DNA of 64,000 nucleotides, taken from Saprolegnia diclina VS20 (Eukaryota > Oomycota > Saprolegniomycetes > Saprolegniales > Saprolegniaceae). Below, piece by piece: positions 54,518-62,585 of this stretch (within the stretch, counting starts at the first letter, position 1; each line of letters opens with the position of its first letter). The notes under the pieces were generated by a model, which had not been told where the DNA came from, searched no databases, and saw nothing but the letters and a program-made list of their open reading frames with translations. The stretch spans positions 37,888 to 101,887 of the forward strand of contig NW_008246085.1 of assembly GCF_000281045.1 (NCBI RefSeq). Direction: 5' to 3'. A program made the position numbers and the translations under genes.

Positions 54518-54934
54518 TCACAAGGTAAAGGGAATAGCGGGCTGCTTGTGCAGGAGCTCCGAGACGCTATCGGCAAAGTCGGCTTGTTCTTGCACCGCAG
54601 CTCGCAATCGTCGGTTCTCAAAGATCGCGCTGAGCATGCGCCGGCGCTCGTCCCGCGCGAGCTGCCAGTACTCACACGACACTGGGCGATGCCCGATATG
54701 CTGCACCGCTTGTAGCGTGCGAAGAAAGTCTTCGAGGTGGCGGATTTGAACCCGGAGCGCGTCGGCTTGAGCCTGCTGGCGGTCCATGTAGCGCTGGTAC
54801 GCCGAGCGCGGACGGGCTTCAACGAGCGTCGTCAAGATGTCTTGCTCCTCGGGCGTCAAGAGGTGCGAGATCGAGTGCGTTGTCCACGATACGGGCATCG
54901 CGGGCACGAGAGCCGGCGGCTGGCGACTGGTCAT
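54518..54934 (-). pseudogene. Array member f: truncated, lacks START-like domain
   Basis: 138 codons from ATG 54932-54934 to a TGA at 54518-54520. Contains the N-terminal LTPEEQDILTTL motif, SAYQRYMDRQQAQADALRVQIRHLEDFL as basic/zipper segment, a second coil (WQLARDERRRMLSAIFENRRLRAAVQEQADFADSV) and stops at KQPAIPFTL, exactly where other members continue into the START-like domain. The following 800 bp hold no sign of that domain. Either a decayed duplicate of member e or a functional short form: a zipper without its effector domain could act as a dominant partner. Coding of the retained part looks undamaged. Confidence 0.65.
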
Positions 54935-55293
54935 GGACTCAAGTCGGAGCGAATTGTATACTAACGCCATGTGTGCAGCCATCCAATATTTCACCGGCGC
55001 TCCGACAAGAGTCCACGTCAGCTGCACCCCAACGGCTCCCATGAAAATCGAAGACGCAGAGATGGCTGTTCCAAGCAATCGTATACATCCACTGAATGCA
55101 TCCACAAGTGACTTGGTGCACGCGGCCACACACAAGTGGTGGGGCGCGACTGGACGCACCTTCGATGCAATCAGTAGCTTGCCTCCCATGGCGTGACATC
55201 GTTCTCGTGCATACTGACACGTCATGTGATTAGTCAAGATGGACGGTTCGCACGTCTCGCCGTACTGGACGGTGGTCTGCGATCAAGAAATAG
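54935..55293. other. Array spacer f/g
   Basis: 359 bp. The member f frame stays open upstream of its ATG into this spacer, but the translation there is unlike the family. Confidence 0.4.
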
Positions 55294-56382
55294 CTACTTA
55301 CATCTCAATGTCCCACGACTCCTCTGGGCGACGCGCTCCTTGACCTCGTTCGTAACGACCTCGGTCGCGTCGCTAAACGTGCTGTGGATGTCGACGAGGT
55401 ACTCGCTAATGAGGCGCGGTGACATGTCGCCGTTGCTGGCGCGGAACGGCTGCGTCTTGTGAAAGTACTTGAGCAAAATCGCGTTGTGAATCGGCTCGAT
55501 GGTGCACCACATGACCTCTTTCGAGACGTCGCAGTCGGTCGTGATCGGGTACAACTCGTCGCGTTCGATGCTGCGCCCGACGACGACGCTCCGGTTTGCC
55601 TCCTTGTAGAGCTTGTAGATCATCCGGCGCTGGGTCGATCCGAGTCGGTACGGTTTCGTGTTCATCGAGTATGACACGCTGTCGTCGACTTGGTCGAGGA
55701 GCACACGCGTTTTGCTGCGCGTTGGGATTTTGACTGCACCCCGGAGCACGTCCCATAGCGTCGCAGAGACGAGCGCGAGATGCGTGCTCACGTCGGTGGC
55801 GCCATTGAGCGGTAGCGCCACCGCGTACTTGGATTGAATCTCGAGGGTGTGGCCATGTAGACGCGGCTCGTGGCTTGGCACCTGCGTCTCCGACTCGATG
55901 AGCCCAGCCTCGATGAACGCGCTGTTGAGAAGTTGGTATTCGCGGTCGACGATCGCATGGAAGGCGTCTCGGCGCGCGCTCGGTTCGCGCACCAAGTGCA
56001 GCTCGCGCCACTGGTCGCGCGGGTCGGTTGGAAAGAGGCAGAGCCGGGGTTTCTTGCGGAGGAGCGAGGCGAGCGACTCGGCAAAGTGGACTTGCTCCTG
56101 CACCGCAGCCTTCAAGCGCTCGTTTTCAACAAGCGCGTCATGCTGCCGCTTGCGCTCGTTCTGTGCAAGCTGCTTCCACCGACCTGGCGGATGCACGGCC
56201 TCCTCGACTTCCTTGTCGAGCATGAGTACCTCGAGCACGCTGTGGAGCTCGGTGATCTTGTCTCGGAGGTACGCCAGCTCTTCTTGCTGCCGGCGCACGT
56301 GGCGCGTCGATGCAGGTACCTTGGCGTCACTGCCGTTGCTGGACGGTGGCGCAGCGTCCCCGTCCTTGTCCCGCGACTCCAT
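55294..56382 (-). CDS. Array member g: bZIP-like/START-like protein
   Basis: 362 aa, start at ATG 56380-56382 (MESRDKDG); the frame is open for 120 codons further upstream but that part lacks family resemblance. Basic segment STRHVRRQQEELAYLRDKITELHSVLEVL, second coil RWKQLAQNERKRQHDALVENERLKAAVQEQVHFAESLASLLRKKPR. C-terminal domain: SAFIEAGLIESETQ, LWDVLRGAVKIPT, RRMIYKLYKEANRSVVVGRSIERDELYP and KEVMWCTIEPI. The basic region is arginine-poor compared with h and i. Confidence 0.8.
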   Translation of the reverse strand: MESRDKDGDAAPPSSNGSDAKVPASTRHVRRQQEELAYLRDKITELHSVLEVLMLDKEVEEAVHPPGRWKQLAQNERKRQHDALVENERLKAAVQEQVHFAESLASLLRKKPRLCLFPTDPRDQWRELHLVREPSARRDAFHAIVDREYQLLNSAFIEAGLIESETQVPSHEPRLHGHTLEIQSKYAVALPLNGATDVSTHLALVSATLWDVLRGAVKIPTRSKTRVLLDQVDDSVSYSMNTKPYRLGSTQRRMIYKLYKEANRSVVVGRSIERDELYPITTDCDVSKEVMWCTIEPIHNAILLKYFHKTQPFRASNGDMSPRLISEYLVDIHSTFSDATEVVTNEVKERVAQRSRGTLRCK

Positions 56383-57018
56383 CTTGCTTGAATGCTCGGA
56401 GAACCTCTGCAAATTAATATCGCTTGAACACCTGCAGTGGTGGACTGACCGTGCCCTTCTGCGCCACGCTTCGCCAAGTGTATTTAGCATTGGTACTCGT
56501 CGTCGTTGGTGTGAATCGCAACAGCGCCTAGCAATCGATAAACTGAGACTTGACCAACCGAGCGCTGCATACAGGCGATGGCAACGTACCATGCGTGTTG
56601 CTTGGCCATACCCTCCAGTATATGATGCGATGCTATTGTAGTAGGCTTCAGTACAAGCTGCGCTGCAAGACCTAGATCTCTCCACGCCGAGCCAATTGCG
56701 TGTCGAGTACAGACACAAGAGGTTGTTGTTGGGTTTGGCCACGTTCTCGAAGCGTCCTTCGCAGCAATAGGCACCCCAGAGCCTCTGGGCCAGAGGGCGC
56801 GCTCGTCAATACACTGTAAACCCCGCCAAAGTAACTCCTCCTGGCCCGACTTATCGCGGTCGATAGCGCCCAGGTCTCCAGAGTTTTTGATAGCACGCTT
56901 GTCGTCCTCGCTGCTCCGAGTGCCACGTATGAAGTAGTCATGGCCAGGCAAATATTACTTTACAGAGGTTTCAAGCACAGGCCAATGGCGTCGCTTGTGT
57001 CATTGAATCGCCGAGACG
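56383..57018. other. Divergent spacer, member g / TRIAP1-like
   Basis: 636 bp between two start codons on opposite strands; no element recognised. Confidence 0.4.
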
Positions 57019-57280
57019 ATGGAAGCCCTCGAAGCGTGCGAAGCGTACAAGGCCAAGGCCCGCGCGTGCTACGGCAGCTGGTTCGACGGCCTCCTCAAGG
57101 GCAACTTTGTCCAGTCCGACTGCGACCAGGAGACGGATGACTACAAGCAGTGCATCCTCGTACGTCCACTGCTGCCATCACGACCGCATTCAAGCGCTGG
57201 CATAGGAAAACATGGAGAAGATGAAGAAGGATACCGCCGCCAAGGCAAAGGCCCAGAGCGACGGCAAGCCGTCGGCGTAG
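57019..57280 (+). CDS. MDM35: TRIAP1/Mdm35-like twin CX9C protein
   Basis: Small intermembrane-space protein that, in yeast and animals, partners Ups/PRELI lipid-transfer proteins to move phosphatidic acid to the inner mitochondrial membrane. Two exons, 57019-57159 and 57206-57280 (46-bp intron), 71 aa. The two CX9C motifs are exact: CEAYKAKARAC and CDQETDDYKQC, separated by YGSWFDGLLKGNFVQSD, which resembles the YDxCFNxWFxEKFLKG core of the family. A lysine-rich helix ends the protein. Import would use the Mia40 relay, so no presequence is expected. Only plus-strand gene inside the array; it ends 45 bp from the stop of member h. Confidence 0.9.
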
Positions 57281-57325
57281 ACGAGTCTCAACACAATTCA
57301 ACTGTAGACGCTTTGTTCCCATAGC

Positions 57326-58456
57326 TTATACGGTCCAGGGCTCGCACTGCATCCCCATGAGCTTATCGATTTGCATCTTGATCGCTTCCTCGAGCGACCG
57401 CGTGCCTTCCGTGTACGCATTCATCAGATAGTCGGGGACGACACCGCCGGCGACAAGCTCGCCCGGGCGCAGCCACGCCTTCTGCACGAAGCGGCCAAGC
57501 GCAGCACCGCTCTCATCGACGTCAAAGGCGAGCCACGAGACTTCGTTGCACGTGACATAGGCCGGGTCGAGCGGCAGCAATTCATCTTCCATGACGCTCC
57601 GGCACACAAAGACGCAGCGGGATGGCGACTCCATGTACTTTTTCACGACCGTGCGCGACTGCGAGTTGCCGAGCTCGTGGAGGCAGTACGAGTTGGTGTA
57701 GGCTGTAGAGGCATCAATGTGCTCCAAGACCGTGTAGTGGCCGGGGAACGCAGAGACTTGGACGGCGCCGCGGAGGACGGCCCAAGCAGCCTCGGCCACG
57801 ATCGAGAGCGGCACCGCAAACCGCCCGATCACGATTTCTTCGATTTCAATGTTGCCATTGGCAAGGAGCTGGGGCATCGCGCGCCGATGGTCGCCGTGCG
57901 CAAAGTCGATGATGCCGACCTCGATGAAGACGCTGTCCATCTTGGCGTACTCGTGGTCAACCAGGGCGTGGTAGGCAGCATGACGCGCACGGGGCTCGGC
58001 CACGAGCTTCAGGAGCTTCCATTGCTGATCTTGGGCTGTGTCATCGAGTGTAGGTCGTCGCTTGAGGATCTCGACAAGACACTCGGCAAAGTGAACTTGC
58101 TCTTCAATCGCCGTCTTCAAGCGCTTGTTCTCGTGCAGCACGTCGGCCTGCCGCTTGCGCTCGTCCTTGGCCAGCTTCTTCCACTTGCTATCGGGTTCTG
58201 GCGGAAACATGGCTTGCGTGAGTGTGAGTTGCGTGAGCTGGCCTTGAAGCTCGTCGACCTTGCGCTTCAAGTAGACGAGCTCGTCTTGCTGCTTCTTGCG
58301 GTGGCGCTGCGTGCGCTGCGACGCGAGCTTGGAGGCGTGGCGCCGCTTCGCCTCGGGGCTCGAGGACGACAGCGATGACGGTGTAGGGCGGATGACCTCG
58401 AGGATCTCGAACTCTTCGGCCGTGAACTGCGGCCCCGGCCACGCGCTGCTATTCAT
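57326..58456 (-). CDS. Array member h: bZIP-like/START-like protein
   Basis: 376 aa, single exon. FTAEEFEILEVI motif at 11-22, then a Ser-rich linker, the basic region ASKLASQRTQRHRKKQ at about 41-56 and a regular zipper (Leu at 63, 70 and 77). Second coil about 92-130 (KWKKLAKDERKRQADVLHENK). START-like domain: SVFIEVGIIDF, WAVLRGAVQVSAFPGHYTV, SRTVVKKYMESPSRCVFVCRSVMEDE, LDPAYVTCNEVSWLAFD. The C-terminal 40 residues (RPGELVAGGVVPDYLM ... EPWTV) are nearly the same in member i, making h/i the youngest pair. Position 0 of the bZIP signature is Lys, not Asn. Confidence 0.82.
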   Translation of the reverse strand: MNSSAWPGPQFTAEEFEILEVIRPTPSSLSSSSPEAKRRHASKLASQRTQRHRKKQQDELVYLKRKVDELQGQLTQLTLTQAMFPPEPDSKWKKLAKDERKRQADVLHENKRLKTAIEEQVHFAECLVEILKRRPTLDDTAQDQQWKLLKLVAEPRARHAAYHALVDHEYAKMDSVFIEVGIIDFAHGDHRRAMPQLLANGNIEIEEIVIGRFAVPLSIVAEAAWAVLRGAVQVSAFPGHYTVLEHIDASTAYTNSYCLHELGNSQSRTVVKKYMESPSRCVFVCRSVMEDELLPLDPAYVTCNEVSWLAFDVDESGAALGRFVQKAWLRPGELVAGGVVPDYLMNAYTEGTRSLEEAIKMQIDKLMGMQCEPWTV

Positions 58457-59104
58457 GGGGATGGTAATGATGATGTGCAGTTGGCAAGTACGCCATCGAG
58501 CTGCGCCATCAGTAGTGAATCAATCAGAAAACCTCCCAAACTTTATGCTTGGGCACGTACCGTCTGTCGGAATGATGGTGCCGAACTGGGTTGGGCGTTC
58601 GCTGATTGCAAGCGTGAGCTGCGTCAGGTCATCGTGGCGCGCCGAGCGCAATACGATTCTTGTCTTTCACTGCATTTAGCCACACGGATGCCACAGCCGC
58701 CGGGCCACTGCAAACGCGTGTTATAATCCGCCACTCGAAGCCAGGGTGACGTGGCACGCCAGTAGTGCGTGGTGACTTTGTGGGCGGTTGTTTGGGACGC
58801 CGTTATCACATACCGGTACTGCACTTGAACGCAGAAGATGCAAGCGCATCGATAAGACCATGTGAGTCACCACGAGTCATATGCTGGTATCTTTTTCACG
58901 GGGGTATCGTTAGGCAGCTCTAGCTTCAACGGTGGGTCGCTCGTCACCGAGTACGCATTCATGATCACTACCATTGAAGCACAGGTCATTGCAGCACCGG
59001 TCTAAACTCATGTGCATGTGTTGAGTGGATCACAACATTATCCTAGTACAAATGGAACGACCTGTGCGCAAGAAACACTGCTGGAATGAACAATGCAGCA
59101 ATAG
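58457..59104. other. Array spacer h/i
   Basis: 648 bp, nothing recognised. Confidence 0.4.
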
Positions 59105-60253
59105 TTATACCGTCCACGGTTGGCAGCAGCCGCCCATGAGCTTTTCAATTCGAGTTTTGATCGCGTTCTCAAACGTCCGGGTGCTCTCTGTGAAGGCGTC
59201 CATCAGATAGTCGGGCACGACGCCGCCTGCGCCGAGTTCACCGGGACGCAGTCGAGCTTTCTGGACAAAGCGCCCGAGCGCAACGCCAGCCTCGTCCATG
59301 TCCAAGGAGAGCCACATGACTTCGTCGCAAATCTCGTACGCAGGGTCGAGCGGCTTGGCTTCATCTTCCATGACACTTCGGACCACAATGACGCAGCGGG
59401 ATGGTGACTCCATGTACTTTTTCACGATGGCGCGCGACTGCGAGTTGCCGAGCTCGTGGAGGCAGAGCGCGTTGATGTATGACGTCGAGGCGTCGACATC
59501 TTCGACGATCGTATAGTGGCCCGGAAAGGCCTGGAGCTCAACCGCACCGCGAAGGACGTCCCAAGCTGCCTCGGCCACGATGAAGAGCGGCACCGCAAAG
59601 CGGCCGTAGGTAATCTCTTGCACTTCAATGTCACCGTTGGTGAGCATGACTGGCATGGCACGCCGGCGGTCTCCGGCACCGACGTCGACGATACCAGCTT
59701 CGATGAAGACGCTGTCGATCTTGGCGTACTCGCGGTCTGCGATGGCGTGGATCGCTTCGAGGCGCGCAGTCGGTTCGGCCACGAGCTTGAGAAGCTTCCA
59801 CTGGTCCCGTGTTTCTTCGTTCGCGAGCGTCAGGCGCGGTCGCTTCTTGATCATTTCGACGAGACACTCAGCAAACTGCACCTGCTCTTCGATGGCCGCC
59901 TTGAGGCGGCTGTTTTCATTTGATACGACTTGCTGTCGCTTGCGCTCGTCCCTGGCCAGCTTCTCCCACTTGCTCGCTGGCTCGGCTGAAAGCGCCTTCT
60001 GTGATACGGTGAGCTGCTTGAGCTGGGCTTGCAGCTCGTCGACCTTGCGCTTCAAATACATGAGCTCGTCCTGCTGCTTCTTGCGGTGGCGCTGTGTGCG
60101 CTGCGTGGCGAGCTTGGCAGCATGGCGCCGCTTGCGCTGCTGCTCGTCCGACGACTCGGAGCTCGTGGATGACGTCGACGGGCAGATGACGTCGAGGATC
60201 TCGCACTCCTCCAACGTGAGCTCGAGGCCCGACCACGCGCTCGTGCTGTCCAT
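59105..60253 (-). CDS. Array member i: bZIP-like/START-like protein
   Basis: 382 aa, single exon, ATG 60251-60253 (MDSTSAWSG), matching the start of member h. LTLEECEILDVI motif, Ser-rich linker, AAKLATQRTQRHRKKQQDEL basic region, zipper, KWEKLARDERKRQQVVSNEN coil and FAECLVEMIKKRPR. START-like domain: SVFIEAGIVDV, WDVLRGAVELQAFPGHYTIV, STSYINALCLHELGNSQSR, KKYMESPSRCVIVVRSVMEDE and the shared RPGELGAGGVVPDYLM and PWTV tail. Sister of h. An upstream in-frame ATG (60310) would add 19 residues without homology to h. Confidence 0.82.
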   Translation of the reverse strand: MDSTSAWSGLELTLEECEILDVICPSTSSTSSESSDEQQRKRRHAAKLATQRTQRHRKKQQDELMYLKRKVDELQAQLKQLTVSQKALSAEPASKWEKLARDERKRQQVVSNENSRLKAAIEEQVQFAECLVEMIKKRPRLTLANEETRDQWKLLKLVAEPTARLEAIHAIADREYAKIDSVFIEAGIVDVGAGDRRRAMPVMLTNGDIEVQEITYGRFAVPLFIVAEAAWDVLRGAVELQAFPGHYTIVEDVDASTSYINALCLHELGNSQSRAIVKKYMESPSRCVIVVRSVMEDEAKPLDPAYEICDEVMWLSLDMDEAGVALGRFVQKARLRPGELGAGGVVPDYLMDAFTESTRTFENAIKTRIEKLMGGCCQPWTV

Positions 60254-60653
60254 GGCGATATGTTCAAAGGAGACTGGTGCCGCCTGTCTGACGAGCTCAG
60301 AGCCTCTCAAAGTAAATAATTATCGGATTTCACCTCTAAGAATGCATGAATCTCATTTTCAGCGCCAAAGTGCATTCTGGGAATCATGTAAAATGCAGGT
60401 TCCAAGCTACCGTGAAAGACAAATTATCGACAAGAGGGATCGACATACTGCGAATGAACCAGCGAACGCGCAACGTCGCTTCATGGGTCTTGCGGGGCAC
60501 GCTATTTTTCGTCCGCGTGTCCCAAGCGCATCGCCAGAGTGATTGTGCTCACAGCGTAGGTCAACCGTGAAATTCACTCAGTACTGCCCGTTGACGCAGA
60601 TAGTACAACAGGCTAGTCGATTGAACGATGAACAATAGACTAACGAGCTGTTA
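60254..60653. other. Array spacer i/j
   Basis: 400 bp, AT-richer than its surroundings; nothing recognised. Confidence 0.4.
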
Positions 60654-61814
60654 TTATGGTCGCTTCTTGGGCGGCAGAGGTTTCGAGAGGAGCCGATAGA
60701 GCTGCGTCTTGATTGTGTGCTCAAACGTCATGGAGCTTTGCTCACAGAGCTCCATGAGGAACTGGCAGAGCGCGAGGTGGCTGCGGTCGTTCTGCTCGTC
60801 GGCAAAGTACGTGGGCTTCATCCGCTGAAAGTACCGTGCCCGCGCGAGGCCCGTTGTCGGATCGCAGTCAAAGGCGACCCACGACACCTCATTGGCAATC
60901 GCGCAGCCGTCGACGAGCGGGTGGAGCTCGTCTTCGTGGATCGAGCGGCTGATGATGACTTGACGGTTCGCTTCAATGTACCGCTTGACGATCATGCGTC
61001 CTTGGTACCCGCCGTTGGAGTGATACCACATCGACGAGATGTACACAGTCGACGGGTCGACTTGGTGCAGCTGCTGGTACGAAACGTGGGTGCCCGTCGT
61101 CGTCTCGAGCTCGACGGACCCGCGGAGCACCTGCCACGAGGCTTCAGCGAGCAAGTTGAAGTGCACGCCGTACAGGATGAAGACGGAGACTTGCACTTCG
61201 AGGGCACCGTTCACAAGCTTGGGGACGTACGAATGTGTCTCTTCGTGGAGGTCGATGAGCCCACCTTCGATCATGACCGTGTCGAGCTTGGCATACTCGC
61301 GGTCCACGATCGCATGGAAGGCCAACGCCCGGGCTGTTGGGTCAGCGACAAGCTTGAGCAGCTGCCATTGGTCGTTCGCGTCGGCCGAGAGGAGGCCGAG
61401 TCGTGGCTTCTTCTCTAAGATCGTGACGAGGTACTCGGCGAACTTGACTTGCTCTTCGATCGCGGCTTTGAGCCGCCGATTCTCGGTCATGACATCATGC
61501 TGTCGTTGCCGCGCGAGTTGCGCTAGCGTCTTCCACTCGCTCTGCGGTGTATTGCCGGCTTCGAGCTCCTTGACTTGCTGCAGCACGCGCAGATGCTCCG
61601 AGAGCTCGTGCACCTTGCGCTTTAAGAACGCGAGCTCGTCCTGGTGCTTCTTGCGATGGCGCTGCGTGCGCTGGGTACCCGGGAGGATGGCCTCGGGCCT
61701 CGGGCTCTCGCTGCTGCTGGTCGTCGGCGCCGGCGACATGACGACGTCCGGGACCGAGAGGTCAAAGTCGATGCCACTTAGGAGATCCTGGAGGCGGAGG
61801 TCGGCCTCGTCCAT
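60654..61814 (-). CDS. Array member j: bZIP-like/START-like protein
   Basis: 386 aa, single exon, ATG 61812-61814. Acidic N-terminus (MDEADLRLQDLLSGIDFDL) with the look of a transactivation helix, then GTQRTQRHRKKHQDELAFLKRKV, the same core as h and i but with His for one Gln. Second coil SEWKTLAQLARQRQHDVMTENRRLKAAIEEQ and FAEYLVTILEKKPR. C-terminal domain: DTVMIEGGLIDL, WQVLRGSVELETTTG, STVYISSMWYHSNGGYQGRMIVKRYIEANRQ split over the usual strands, SIHEDELHP and NEVSWVAFD. It ends with a Lys/Pro tail. Outermost member of the array, head to head with P4H copy 2. Confidence 0.82.
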   Translation of the reverse strand: MDEADLRLQDLLSGIDFDLSVPDVVMSPAPTTSSSESPRPEAILPGTQRTQRHRKKHQDELAFLKRKVHELSEHLRVLQQVKELEAGNTPQSEWKTLAQLARQRQHDVMTENRRLKAAIEEQVKFAEYLVTILEKKPRLGLLSADANDQWQLLKLVADPTARALAFHAIVDREYAKLDTVMIEGGLIDLHEETHSYVPKLVNGALEVQVSVFILYGVHFNLLAEASWQVLRGSVELETTTGTHVSYQQLHQVDPSTVYISSMWYHSNGGYQGRMIVKRYIEANRQVIISRSIHEDELHPLVDGCAIANEVSWVAFDCDPTTGLARARYFQRMKPTYFADEQNDRSHLALCQFLMELCEQSSMTFEHTIKTQLYRLLSKPLPPKKRP

Positions 61815-62585
61815 CGGCGCCCTGTCTGCGCGTCACCTCGAAACACCTCTAAGAAATGATATTCCGCACGACCAACATTCCGGCGGACAGTGAATCAATG
61901 TTGCTGACTCGGATGATCGATCACTCGCAGTGTTGACTGGTCCCTTGACGAGTCGCCTCGCGACGACCCACCCATGCGTTCTATGAGACCTTCCCGACCG
62001 CTAGTGTGCATTAATAGACTTGGTAAACATCAACCAGATCTCGTTGCACCAAAGCTGCTGAGAGCTTGGCAGTTGAGTGCTATAGAGCCAGAACCTTACT
62101 AGTACACCGCATTCTTTACCGTCAGAGAATACGGTCCGAGGCCACTGGCCCGAGGCGATGTACAGAGGGTCCGACGCATGGGTTTGAGGATCGCTGAGCT
62201 TGGATGGTTTTGAAGAAACGAGGGTGAAGAGGTTGCCTGCGTACAATACAATCGACAGATTTGCAAGCGCCCGTTGCACATGCTGATAGCAATTTCAAGG
62301 GGAATCTCTGCCTGTGGCTGCTAGCCCGGGTCTCCAGCCGCCCGCCTCTTCCACCCTTGGCTCAATAGAGGCCAGCGAAGTCGTCCATTTGGGTGCAGAG
62401 TAATGGGACTCAGGACTGTGTGGTCGATGACATCCTTGCGGGGGTAGTAAAAATAGCGCTGGATATGCGGCAGGGACGGGCTCTTTGGACCAATCGGAGC
62501 GCGCCATGTTTGAAAGCAGCGGTGGCCGCGTTCTGATTGGCTGCTAAAATACACCGGCAACAGCGCTCAGGTCCGATTTTGCCGG
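61815..62585. promoter_or_regulatory. Divergent spacer, member j / P4H copy 2
   Basis: 771 bp. CCAAT at 62490-62494 and inverted ATTGG at 62536-62540 lie 96 and 50 bp before the P4H start. No gene is supported. Confidence 0.5.

Noticed and set aside
56383-56742. 120-codon upstream extension of array member g
   Set aside because: Cys/Arg/Ser-rich translation without similarity to other members; the internal ATG fits the family length.
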